This document shows positions 28,056-35,754 of a DNA stretch of 64,000 nt, piece by piece. The notes under the pieces are model-generated. The model saw only the letters and a program-made list of their open reading frames with translations, was not told the origin of the DNA and made no database searches. The DNA is from Marinomonas sp. SBI8L (GTDB taxonomy: Bacteria; Pseudomonadota; Gammaproteobacteria; Pseudomonadales; Marinomonadaceae): positions 62,001 to 126,000 of the forward strand of contig NZ_JSEO01000013.1 of assembly GCF_001624705.1 (NCBI RefSeq), written 5' to 3'. The position numbers and the translations under genes were made by a program. Within the stretch, counting starts at the first letter, position 1. Every line of letters begins with the position of its first letter.

Positions 28056-28778
28056 ATGTTATTTCTTACTAGAGTGGTTCTACTCACTCTATTATTATTG
28101 GCTGTGACTTTATACGGTCTATTGGTATTTCCTTTCTATTATCAGTCTAAAAACAGGGTCTACCTTGTCACTAAGTGGTTCCATCAAGCGAGCCGTGTCT
28201 TTGGTTTGAAGGTTAATGTTATTAAAGACCAAGTTGCTGAAAGTGTAGGACAAGCCGTTTATATTGCAAATCATCAAAACAACTTTGACCTCTTTACTCT
28301 GGTGCATGCCGTCCCTAAAAGAACCGTCACGATTGGTAAAAAAAGTATTGTTTGGATTCCTATCTTTGGTCTTTTATATTGGATTACTGGGAATTTCTTG
28401 CTCAATCGATCAAACCGTAAAGAGGCTATTGCCACAATAGATCAAGTGGTGGATAAAATGCGCCAAACAGGTTTATCCATATGGATGTTTCCAGAAGGCT
28501 CAAGGAGTCGAGGGCGTGGTTTCTTACCTTTTAAAGCAGGGGCTTTTCATGCTGCTATTCAAGCTGGGGTTCCTATCGTTCCTGTGGTGTGTAGTAATAC
28601 TCATAAACAAGTGAATTGGCATCGCTGGAATAATGGCAAGGTATTGGTTGAGATGTTGACGCCTATTTCGACTAAAGGGTTAACCGAAAGGGATGTGCCT
28701 GCATTGATGTCAAAATGCGCTGAGCTTATGTCACAAAAACATCAAGAATTAAATCGCCTTTTAGGCCGTCCTATTTAG
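28056..28778 (+). CDS. plsC: 1-acyl-sn-glycerol-3-phosphate acyltransferase
   Basis: This 240-residue membrane-anchored lysophosphatidate acyltransferase makes phosphatidic acid. An N-terminal hydrophobic helix (about residues 5-26) is followed by the acyltransferase blocks: YIANHQNNFDLFTLVHA (HX4D catalytic motif, about residues 70-86), WITGNFLLNRSNR, MFPEGSRSRGRG and VPIVPVVCSNT. The order and length agree with PlsC. It appears monocistronic, with a strong terminator. Another PlsC-type domain is found in the OlsF-like protein at 10687-12408. Confidence 0.9.
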   Translation: MLFLTRVVLLTLLLLAVTLYGLLVFPFYYQSKNRVYLVTKWFHQASRVFGLKVNVIKDQVAESVGQAVYIANHQNNFDLFTLVHAVPKRTVTIGKKSIVWIPIFGLLYWITGNFLLNRSNRKEAIATIDQVVDKMRQTGLSIWMFPEGSRSRGRGFLPFKAGAFHAAIQAGVPIVPVVCSNTHKQVNWHRWNNGKVLVEMLTPISTKGLTERDVPALMSKCAELMSQKHQELNRLLGRPI

Positions 28779-28825
28779 GGAAATCGATTAGAAACGCGGC
28801 TAAGAATTTGATATAAAACTAGACA

Positions 28826-28869
28826 TAAAAAAGCCACCTTATGAATCTAGGTCGTAAGGTGGCTTTTTA
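28826..28869. terminator. Bidirectional terminator between plsC and bacterioferritin
   Basis: A 14-bp perfect stem (AAAAAGCCACCTTA paired with TAAGGTGGCTTTTT) lies between convergent plsC and the bacterioferritin gene pair. Confidence 0.92.
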
Positions 28870-28902
28870 TTGTCTAATCGCTAAAAAAGACGAACTTTCA
28901 GC

Positions 28903-29370
28903 TTACATTTGCGACTGAAGGTAGTTTGGTAAACCAAGCATCTTGATAAGCCCAAGTTGCTTTTCTAGCCAGTAAGCGTGATCAATCTCTGTGTCATCCA
29001 GTAAAACTTCTAGCATTTCACGCGTGTTATAGTCTTGTACGTCTTCACAGATCTTGATGGTTTCTTTTAGCATGGCTGCTACTTCATATTCGACTTTAAG
29101 GTCGTTTTCTAGCATTTCTGGTACATCTTTACCGACACGGATAGCTTCACGTGTGACTAGGTTAGGTGTGCCTTCCAAGAAAAGAATGCGTTCGATCAAT
29201 TTGGCAGCATGGCCTTTTTCATCATCAAATTCGTGATCAATGCGCTCATACAGCTTACTTAAACCCCAATCATCATACATACGAGAGTGAATGAAGTACT
29301 GATCCATTGCTGTCAGCTCATTGGCAAGCAATTTATTTAGTGCATCGATAACCTGTTGGTTGCCTTTCAT
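28903..29370 (-). CDS. bfr: Bacterioferritin subunit with ferroxidase site, lacking heme Met
   Basis: This 155-residue iron-storage subunit keeps the dinuclear ferroxidase ligands when aligned to E. coli Bfr: Glu18, Glu51, His54, Glu94 and, with a one-residue shift, the Glu-x-x-His pair at 128 and 131. Position 52, the axial heme Met in E. coli, is Lys. Known alpha/beta bacterioferritins (for example in Pseudomonas and Neisseria) split ferroxidase and heme functions between two subunits, and this one fits the ferroxidase type. It lies 14 bp downstream of the second subunit gene and is probably cotranscribed. Confidence 0.88.
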   Translation of the reverse strand: MKGNQQVIDALNKLLANELTAMDQYFIHSRMYDDWGLSKLYERIDHEFDDEKGHAAKLIERILFLEGTPNLVTREAIRVGKDVPEMLENDLKVEYEVAAMLKETIKICEDVQDYNTREMLEVLLDDTEIDHAYWLEKQLGLIKMLGLPNYLQSQM

Positions 29371-29384
29371 CTAAGCTCTCCTTG

Positions 29385-29849
29385 TTAAACTTGAGATTGT
29401 AAGTAGTTTTCTAAGCCAGTATTGGCAATAAGGTATTCTTGTGTTTCAAGCCAGTCTAAATGCTCTTCTTCATATTCAAGAATATCTTCTAATAAGTCGC
29501 GGCTAATATAGTCTTGTTCTTTTTCGCACAAGGCAATTGCATCTTTTAGCTCGGCAATTTGCTCTGTTTGAAACTTAAGGTTGCAACTAATAATCTCAAC
29601 CGGTGTTTCACCAATATTTAGGTGGCCTAGTTGTTGAAGATTAGGCAAACCTTCTAGAAAAAGAACACGTTCGATCAGGTCATCAGATTGTTTCATGTCC
29701 TTAATCGATTTTTTGTAGTTTTTAGAATTAAGCGCGTCTAAGCCCCAATTCTTGCACATGCGTGCATGTAAAAAGTACTGGTTAATCGAGGTTAACTCAG
29801 TTTTAAGAACTTTGTTTAAGGCCGTAATGACCTGCTTGCTACCTTGCAT
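29385..29849 (-). CDS. bfr: Bacterioferritin subunit with heme Met, degenerate ferroxidase site
   Basis: This 154-residue paralogue retains Met52, the heme ligand, but ferroxidase positions are changed: Glu51 is Asp, His54 is Gln and Glu94 is Gln, while Glu18 and the C-terminal Glu/His pair remain. It therefore looks like the heme-binding partner of the subunit encoded just downstream. The start is set at MQGSKQV, 15 codons inside the longest frame, by analogy with MKGxxxV of the family. A Fur-box-like sequence lies about 110 bp upstream. Confidence 0.85.
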   Translation of the reverse strand: MQGSKQVITALNKVLKTELTSINQYFLHARMCKNWGLDALNSKNYKKSIKDMKQSDDLIERVLFLEGLPNLQQLGHLNIGETPVEIISCNLKFQTEQIAELKDAIALCEKEQDYISRDLLEDILEYEEEHLDWLETQEYLIANTGLENYLQSQV

Positions 29850-29961
29850 AATACCCTCGCAACACAGATATGATTGTTTAAAGTTTGTACGCAATTATAG
29901 TGCTAAATATAAATAAAGAAAGTGAAATTTAATAAAAAAACGTTATTTTTCAATCTCTTAC

Positions 29962-29982
29962 GAATGATTTTCGTTATCATTA
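29962..29982. promoter_or_regulatory. Fur-box-like sequence upstream of the bacterioferritin pair
   Basis: AATGAT and ATCATT half-sites flank a TTTCGTT centre, giving an imperfect palindrome similar to the iron-regulator Fur consensus. It lies about 110 bp upstream of the first bacterioferritin gene, compatible with iron control. The match is partial and the distance is long. Confidence 0.35.
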
Positions 29983-30048
29983 TGAGGCAAGCTCTCAGTT
30001 GTTAATGAGAACGATAGTTAGTTTGCCAATATTTTGTCAGCCTAATAT

Positions 30049-30081
30049 AAAAAAGCACCCTATATCAGTGATATAGGGTGC
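30049..30081 (-). terminator. Orphan minus-strand terminator, possible small-RNA end
   Basis: A perfect 13-bp stem (GCACCCTATATCA with TGATATAGGGTGC) and one-base loop is followed on the minus strand by six T residues. No annotated minus-strand gene lies upstream of it, because the next genes to the right run on the plus strand. It may end an unannotated transcript starting between about 30100 and 30260. The rest of the stretch 29850-30342 shows no gene. Confidence 0.6.
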
Positions 30082-30342
30082 AAGAAGAGGTGAACTAAGG
30101 AAACCATATCAAAGATTAAAGCTCTTATTTTTCCCTGTTAGATCATTGGCAAACTCAAAAGCTTAATCGCGCCAGCTAAGCTGTGTAATTTAAGATTAGT
30201 TCAGTATTTACAAAAAGGTTAACTTTTTTGCAACTTATCTTGTTAGGTGAATAGAAAAGGGCAAAACTATATCTAAATATAAAATATAGCGTTATGATTC
30301 GTTTTATATATAAAATATATCAAATCGTATAAGGTTTAAATT

Positions 30343-30573
30343 ATGGGAATAGTAAAAATTTCGGACCCTTTACATGATGAAATTCGTAAAACGAGCAATG
30401 TCATGTCACGGTCAATCAACTCGCAAGCTGAATTTTGGTTAAAAATGGGGCGTTTAGCTGAGATGAATCCAACTTTAACTTTTAATGACATTATTCAGAT
30501 GCAGCTGAAGCTAGAAGATGAGATCAGCCAAACTGATCAAGTAGAGGAAACGCAGTTGCGGGCTTTAACTTAA
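30343..30573 (+). CDS. ParD-like antitoxin family protein
   Basis: This 76-residue protein begins MGIVKISDPLHDEIRKTSNVMSRSINSQAEFW, a ribbon-helix-helix-like pattern typical of the ParD-like family (PF11903). The C-terminal half (MQLKLEDEISQTDQVEETQ) is acidic and likely flexible, as in antitoxins. No ParE, RelE or other toxin follows. Instead a methionine aminopeptidase gene starts 22 bp downstream. Its role may be DNA binding and autoregulation of the pair; toxin neutralisation is not supported by sequence. Confidence 0.7.
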   Translation: MGIVKISDPLHDEIRKTSNVMSRSINSQAEFWLKMGRLAEMNPTLTFNDIIQMQLKLEDEISQTDQVEETQLRALT

Positions 30574-30595
30574 AGGCACTCATAAGGAATAAAAA

Positions 30596-31369
30596 ATGGA
30601 TAAAGCTATCATTAAGTCTGAAGCAGAAATCAATCTGATGCGTGAATCTGGCCAACTGTTAGCTAAGGTATTTGATATGCTCGATGGCTATATAAAGGTT
30701 GGAACTACGACGCTAGAGATAGATCAAAAGGTAGAAAGCTATATTCGTAATGAGCTTGCTGCTCGACCCGCAAGCAAAGGGCAATATGATTATCAGTTTA
30801 GTCTTAATGCTTCGGTCAATGAGGTGGTGTGTCATGGTGTGCCAAGTACATATCGCTTAAAAGGTGCCGATATAGTCAATATTGATGTGACCTTAGAAAA
30901 GAACGGTTTTATTGCTGATTCTAGCAAGATGTACCTTATGCCTAACGCTAGCTCTATAGCTAAAACCTTGGTTAAAAAGACTTATGAATGCCTTTGTTTT
31001 GGTATTCGTCAGGTTAAACCTGGTGCTCGTCTTGGTGATATAGGTGCTGCTATTCAAGCTCATGCGCAATCATCCGGTTATTCTGTCGTCAAAGAATATT
31101 GTGGCCATGGTATTGGCCGTGAAATGCATGAAGCACCACAGGTATTACATTATGGTCAATCTGGCACTGGGTTGGTACTGGAGCCAGGTATGACATTCAC
31201 AATTGAGCCTATGATTAACCAAGGTCAGGCTAAGGTGAAAACGAAAAAAGATGGTTGGACTGTCGTCACCAGAGATAAAAAGCTTTCTGCTCAGTGGGAA
31301 CATACTATTTTAGTGACGGAAACTGGCTATGAAGTACTGACATTAAGAGCGGATGAAGCGCCAATTTAG
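30596..31369 (+). CDS. map: Type I methionine aminopeptidase
   Basis: This 257-residue enzyme removes initiator Met from nascent proteins. Metal ligands and active-site residues are present: His in VNEVVCHGVPS, Asp in IVNIDVTLEKNGFIADSSK (both metal Asp positions), His in EYCGHGIGREMHE, Glu in FTIEPMINQG and Glu in SAQWEHTILVTE. The second metal Asp stands in ADSS rather than the usual GDT/GDS context. It starts 22 bp after the ParD-like gene and is probably cotranscribed. It is not next to rpsB, where the housekeeping map often sits, so it may be a second copy. Confidence 0.9.
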   Translation: MDKAIIKSEAEINLMRESGQLLAKVFDMLDGYIKVGTTTLEIDQKVESYIRNELAARPASKGQYDYQFSLNASVNEVVCHGVPSTYRLKGADIVNIDVTLEKNGFIADSSKMYLMPNASSIAKTLVKKTYECLCFGIRQVKPGARLGDIGAAIQAHAQSSGYSVVKEYCGHGIGREMHEAPQVLHYGQSGTGLVLEPGMTFTIEPMINQGQAKVKTKKDGWTVVTRDKKLSAQWEHTILVTETGYEVLTLRADEAPI

Positions 31370-31667
31370 ACATTGTTTCGACGGGCTTTGCTTCTTCATT
31401 ATGATACATGCGTTATTTAGCCATAAAAGTGAAATCATCTAGGTTAATGGATTGACTTGTTTACAGGGAAAATTTACATTCAAAACCTTAGATACCTTAT
31501 TACAGAGTAATGGATTGATATGATCACTGTGATTGGCCAACGAGCAGGCCATCCTCATCTTAAAGCCAGCGATTGGTGGCCTTCCCCACAGCATTAATTT
31601 GCTTTATTCGCCCCTGTGCGAATCTTTTCTATTTTTCAAATTAATCAATTTTATGAATGGTGTCTTC

Positions 31668-32813
31668 ATGCCGACTTCTGTATTTAATAATGCTGTGCCT
31701 ACTGTATTAAAAGCCCAACTTGACTCGTCACTTCGTATGCTAGTGATTCACTGGACAAACACTGAATCTAGCTACTTCCCTTATGTGTGGCTGAGAGATA
31801 ATGACCCTGCAGGCTTTCATCCGGACACAAAAGAGCGACAGTTTGATTTAACCAGCATTAATTTGGACGATGATATTTGTGATTTTGCGCTAGACCAAGA
31901 ACATATACGTCTAAGTTGGCTAGAGGAGTCTTATACCGCAGAATTTAGTTTGGCTTGGTTATTTGCGAATCAGCCAGGTAAAACCGTACCTGATCCTGCT
32001 TTAAGTGATGCGACCTTGTGGCGTAGTGATCTTACAGGAGGTGATATTCCTCGCTCTAATGCGAATGACATTTTAACGCAAGATAATGCCTTGCTTGCTT
32101 GGTTAAGAGATACCCAAGCCTATGGTTTGTCTATCGTCGATGGACTTGCTGATGATGTTAAAGCGGGTACTCAGGTGGCACAAAAAGTTGGCTTTTTAAG
32201 AGAGACAAACTTTGGTGTGGAGTTTGAAGTGAAATCAAAACCTAAGCCAAATAACCTTGCTTATACTTCAATTGCTTTACCATTACATACGGATCTAACT
32301 AATCAGGAGTTACCGCCTGGTTATCAATTCTTACATTGTTTGACCAATGATGCAGAAGGGGGCGGTTCTATTTTTTGTGATGGTTTTGCTGTCGCAGAAG
32401 ATTTACGCCGTGCGGATATCGTCGCCTTTGATTTATTAGTGAATACCCAAATCCCTTGTCGTTTTCATGACGAAGATTATGACATACGTAGTCGTAAAGC
32501 CGTTATCAACCTTGATGATCAAGGGCAGGTTAATGAAATTTGTTTTAACCCTCATTTAGCCAGCACTTTGGATATCGCACCTGAATTAATGCACGCTTAC
32601 TATCGGGCTTATCAAACCTTTATGAAAATGACGAAGGACCCAGAATATAAGGTGTCCGTTATGCTTAAAGGTGGGGAAATGGTGGTGTTTGATAATCGTC
32701 GTGTACTACATGGCCGTGATGCCTTCGATCCTCAATCTGGTGCGCGTTATCTGCATGGTTGTTATGTAGATAGGGGCGAGTTTGAAAGCCGTTTAAGGGT
32801 ACTTTCTAAGTAA
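31668..32813 (+). CDS. Gamma-butyrobetaine hydroxylase-like 2-oxoglutarate/Fe(II) dioxygenase
   Basis: This 381-residue TauD/BBOX-family oxygenase has an N-terminal DUF971-like domain (YFPYVWLRDNDPAGFHP, about residues 34-50) and a double-stranded beta-helix core. The Fe(II) triad is visible as His and Asp in LPLHTDLTNQ (about 202-211) and His in DNRRVLHGRDAF near residue 345, with Arg of the 2-oxoglutarate site following. The zinc-binding cysteines of human BBOX are absent from the N-terminal domain. The product may be carnitine from gamma-butyrobetaine, or oxidation of a related betaine. The start is at MPTSVFN; longer starts are possible. Confidence 0.8.
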   Translation: MPTSVFNNAVPTVLKAQLDSSLRMLVIHWTNTESSYFPYVWLRDNDPAGFHPDTKERQFDLTSINLDDDICDFALDQEHIRLSWLEESYTAEFSLAWLFANQPGKTVPDPALSDATLWRSDLTGGDIPRSNANDILTQDNALLAWLRDTQAYGLSIVDGLADDVKAGTQVAQKVGFLRETNFGVEFEVKSKPKPNNLAYTSIALPLHTDLTNQELPPGYQFLHCLTNDAEGGGSIFCDGFAVAEDLRRADIVAFDLLVNTQIPCRFHDEDYDIRSRKAVINLDDQGQVNEICFNPHLASTLDIAPELMHAYYRAYQTFMKMTKDPEYKVSVMLKGGEMVVFDNRRVLHGRDAFDPQSGARYLHGCYVDRGEFESRLRVLSK

Positions 32814-32838
32814 AAAGGTCTGGAAATAATCACCATAT

Positions 32839-32874
32839 GCCACACTTTTAAGATAATAAAGGTGTGGCTCTTTT
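32839..32874 (+). terminator. Terminator of the dioxygenase gene
   Basis: The stem GCCACACTTT/AAGGTGTGGC with one wobble pair is followed by CTCTTTTC. It lies 25 bp after the dioxygenase stop. Confidence 0.75.
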
Positions 32875-33037
32875 CGCTACTGGGGTGAAATTTTTTGTAA
32901 ATCAATTCAGTTTTTTTCTCTTTTAAATACTCAAAGCTATAAATTTTACTAATCTTTAAATACTTTCTGCAGTTCTGCATAGAAGGACTATATTTTTAGA
33001 CATAGGGAATGGTTTTGTTTATCAAAAGGATCATTGA

Positions 33038-34315
33038 ATGAAAATTGACTCGTCTTCACCTGTAAGTGACTCTCTTACTTTTATTGCCATCATAGATAAT
33101 ATTTTTTCTGAAGCTCAAAGTTTGGCCCAATCCCTTGTGGAATTTAACTTTGATGCTCAAGCGTTTTCTTCGTTTGACGTCGCGAATATTGAAATACAGC
33201 AACGTACACCAGACTTGGTGATCATAGGCCAGTCAGCTATAGATAGACTAGACGAAGACGCATTCGCCTTGGCTGAATGTTTGTATCTGCAAAAAATCCC
33301 CTGCTTTTTATATTTAACCCATGATGATTTTTATAGTCGATTAAGGAGTGTGAGATCGCACTTTAAAAAGCATTATGTCAAGCCTCTTGAGCTTACTCGG
33401 GTGGTAAATCATGTACGAACAGAATTGAAACTAGATAAGAGTGCTAACTCAAGGGTTTGCATTGTTGATGATCAAATTTCGGTATTAAACTATTTGAAAT
33501 CAACGTTAGAAAATGAGGGGCTGGATGTTTTTGCTACAACTAATCCTATTGTTTTGATTAAGGAAATGCAGTCATTTGAGCCCGATTTATTTATGTTTGA
33601 TATCAATATGCCTGAAGTAACTGGGATAGAGCTAGCACGGATTATTCGTCAATTTGAACATTTTAGTGCTGTTCCTATTATCTTTTTGAGCTCGGATAAC
33701 TCGCTAGATAATAAGCTTGAGGCAATTAAGGGTGAGTGTGATGACCTATTACCTAAAAACCTACCGATTGAGGCAATCGTGTTGCAAGTCAAAAGCCGTA
33801 TAAAGCGCAGTCTGAATATTCGGCGGCTGACTATGCAAGATAGTTTAACTGGCCTTCTCAACCATAAAAATATTGTTGCAGCTGCTTTGAAGGCCTTTAA
33901 TTTTTCTAGGCAGACGCAAATGTCTACCTCCATCATGATGATTGATCTCGATAACTTTAAATTTGTGAATGATACCTACGGTCATGCCGCGGGAGATAAG
34001 GTGATTGTTGCATTAAGTCAGCTGTTAAAAGGTCGTTTGAGTAAAACAGACAAGATTGGCCGCTACGGTGGTGAAGAGTTTATGTTGGTATTAAAGAGTG
34101 ATAGCCATAAACAGCAGCTTAAGTTTATGAATGAGATTAGGGAAAGTTTTTCTAAGCTCATATTTCATCATAATCAAATTCAATTCAATGTGAGCTTTAG
34201 TGCTGGTTGGGCAAAGTGTTGCGATTTTCAGGACTTTACGCAAATGTGCCAAGTGGCTGATTCCGCACTTTATCAGGCCAAAAAAGAGGGTAAAAATACA
34301 ATTTGTGTCGGTTAA
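33038..34315 (+). CDS. REC-REC-GGDEF response regulator, putative diguanylate cyclase
   Basis: This 425-residue protein has two receiver domains and one cyclase domain. The first receiver (about 12-130) lacks the phosphorylatable Asp: the expected strand reads LVIIGQSAID. The second (about 139-255) is intact, with VCIVDDQ, DLFMFDINMPEVTG (phospho-acceptor Asp) and IIFLSS. The GGDEF domain (about 265-425) has MIDLDNFKFVNDTYGHAAGD and GRYGGEEF at residues 341-348, so c-di-GMP synthesis is likely. The inhibitory RxxD site reads SKTD, lacking Arg. The kinase partner is not nearby. The gene ends just before MITE copy 3. Confidence 0.92.
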   Translation: MKIDSSSPVSDSLTFIAIIDNIFSEAQSLAQSLVEFNFDAQAFSSFDVANIEIQQRTPDLVIIGQSAIDRLDEDAFALAECLYLQKIPCFLYLTHDDFYSRLRSVRSHFKKHYVKPLELTRVVNHVRTELKLDKSANSRVCIVDDQISVLNYLKSTLENEGLDVFATTNPIVLIKEMQSFEPDLFMFDINMPEVTGIELARIIRQFEHFSAVPIIFLSSDNSLDNKLEAIKGECDDLLPKNLPIEAIVLQVKSRIKRSLNIRRLTMQDSLTGLLNHKNIVAAALKAFNFSRQTQMSTSIMMIDLDNFKFVNDTYGHAAGDKVIVALSQLLKGRLSKTDKIGRYGGEEFMLVLKSDSHKQQLKFMNEIRESFSKLIFHHNQIQFNVSFSAGWAKCCDFQDFTQMCQVADSALYQAKKEGKNTICVG

Positions 34316-34323
34316 AAGGTTAA

Positions 34324-34586
34324 GGAACCTGCGAATAAGTCCTCCCGCCTCAGCGTGTGGATAAAAGCAGCTAGATTTATGGCGAGGAGCGCAACTTAAT
34401 AGTGATTCTATTGATAAGGTTCTCAACATAAAGATAGGGCTTTTAGACCACGCCCTTCGGGTCTTTCAGAAAAAGTAACCCCCTGTGTTGTCACTTCTCG
34501 AAAGGTACCTACATTACGTCAAAGTAACGCCTTGTGTGATATTTTTTCTGAAAAGACTGAGAAGAGGTGACTTAATCGCAGGTTCC
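34324..34586 (-). mobile_element. MITE copy 3 (263 bp), opposite orientation
   Basis: This copy is inverted relative to copies 1 and 2. Its ends are GGAACCTGCGAATAAGTC and GACTTAATCGCAGGTTCC, flanked by TTAA at 34320-34323 and 34587-34590. It is nearly identical to copy 2 after reversal, which suggests recent spread. It lies between the GGDEF gene and the VOC gene. A minus-strand frame inside it repeats the MLRTLSIESLLS sequence seen in copy 2 and is not taken as a gene. Confidence 0.9.
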
Positions 34587-34655
34587 TTAAATAAAAGCTG
34601 CATTATTGATGGGTCTATTTTATTGTGTTGGTTACAACTTATATGGACTAGAAAA

Positions 34656-35021
34656 ATGCAGTTTGCACATTTTAATATCTCTGCCCCTCTGGCTTTGTTA
34701 GAGGAAGTAAAAGACTTTTATATTCATCTGTTTGGACTGGAAGTGGGGTTTAGGCCTAACTTTTCTAACCAAGGGTATTGGTTATATTTTGATGCTAAAC
34801 CCATACTGCACTTAACACAGGATGAAGACAGAAAGCATGCTCTAGGTGCGCTGGATCACATCGCTTTTAGCCTCACAGGGCTCGAAGCTTTTACCCACAA
34901 GCTAGAAACGCTTGGCGTTGAGTATCATCTTCAAGAAGTATCTCAGATAGGAATATACCAAGTGTTTTTTCATGACCCGTCAGGTATCAAGTTAGAAGCT
35001 AATTTTAATAATCAAGCTTGA
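34656..35021 (+). CDS. VOC-family protein
   Basis: This 121-residue protein is a single vicinal-oxygen-chelate domain with MQFAHFNISAPLALLEEVKDFY at the start and FFHDPSGIKLEANFN at the end. A metal-site pattern of His in FAHFNIS, His in LDHIAFSL and Glu in KLEANF is compatible with a glyoxalase or dioxygenase type. The longest frame extends upstream into MITE copy 3, but that part is repeat sequence, so the start is placed at the ATG at 34656. Function is unknown. Confidence 0.8.
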   Translation: MQFAHFNISAPLALLEEVKDFYIHLFGLEVGFRPNFSNQGYWLYFDAKPILHLTQDEDRKHALGALDHIAFSLTGLEAFTHKLETLGVEYHLQEVSQIGIYQVFFHDPSGIKLEANFNNQA

Positions 35022-35085
35022 GGTGTTTGTGCATAAGCCTTTCCGCCTCAGCAAGCAGGTAAAAGCTTCTTTATATAACAAGCTG

Positions 35086-35547
35086 CTAGCCATCAAAAAC
35101 AAGTGGTAGGCTGGCGGCTGTTTTCACGGCTCTTATGGCAAAGTTACTATTGATACTTTTCACATGAGGCAGGGCTTGGGTTTGATGCAAAGCCTTTTCA
35201 TAACCTTTTAAATCTTTGGTGACAATTTCAAGGCGATAGTCGGCCACGCCGGAAACAAGAAAACAAGAAATGACATAGTCTTTTTCAAGCACAGCCTGTT
35301 CAAATTCGGTACTGGCATGGTCCTTATTGTTGTCTAAGGTAACGTCAACAAAGATAGTCATGGGCAGTCCTGACTTCTCTCTATCTAAATTTGCTCTATA
35401 GCTGGTTATGACGCCTTCTTGCTCCAGTCGTTTTACGCGACGTAAACAAGGAGAAGGGGATAAATTTACTCTTTCAGCCAACTCAACATTGCTTAAGCGG
35501 CCATCTTCTTGCAGCGCTTGAATGATATTAAAATCGATCGCATCCAT
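35086..35547 (-). CDS. Lrp/AsnC-family transcriptional regulator
   Basis: This 153-residue regulator has an N-terminal helix-turn-helix (IDFNIIQALQEDGRLSNVEL, about residues 4-23, then LSPSPCLRRVKRLEQEGVI) and a C-terminal RAM ligand-sensing domain (FLVSGVADYRLEIVTKDL). The start at MDAIDFN, 17 codons into the longest frame, has a GAGAGACGAG site. It is divergent from an EamA transporter and aminotransferase pair, and members of the family often control neighbouring amino acid genes in response to amino acids, so local regulation is plausible. Confidence 0.88.
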   Translation of the reverse strand: MDAIDFNIIQALQEDGRLSNVELAERVNLSPSPCLRRVKRLEQEGVITSYRANLDREKSGLPMTIFVDVTLDNNKDHASTEFEQAVLEKDYVISCFLVSGVADYRLEIVTKDLKGYEKALHQTQALPHVKSINSNFAIRAVKTAASLPLVFDG

Positions 35548-35754
35548 CTCGTCTCTCTCATATGTGTTTGATATTGGCATGTTTGTTAATATTAGCATTT
35601 AAAATGAGTGATATCTGCTAAATATGTCTTTTATATTGGCTAACTTAGCAAGGACATGCTCGTCGACTTTGATTAATAATGAGATTAATTCAGTTTACTT
35701 TAAAAACGTTTACTTAAGTCTTTTGTTAAGCCAATTTCGATCTTGAGGTGTTCC

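Noticed and set aside
34485-34655. Upstream extension of the VOC gene into the repeat
   Set aside because: The extra 57 codons are translated from MITE copy 3 and flanking bases; the VOC fold begins at the ATG at 34656.
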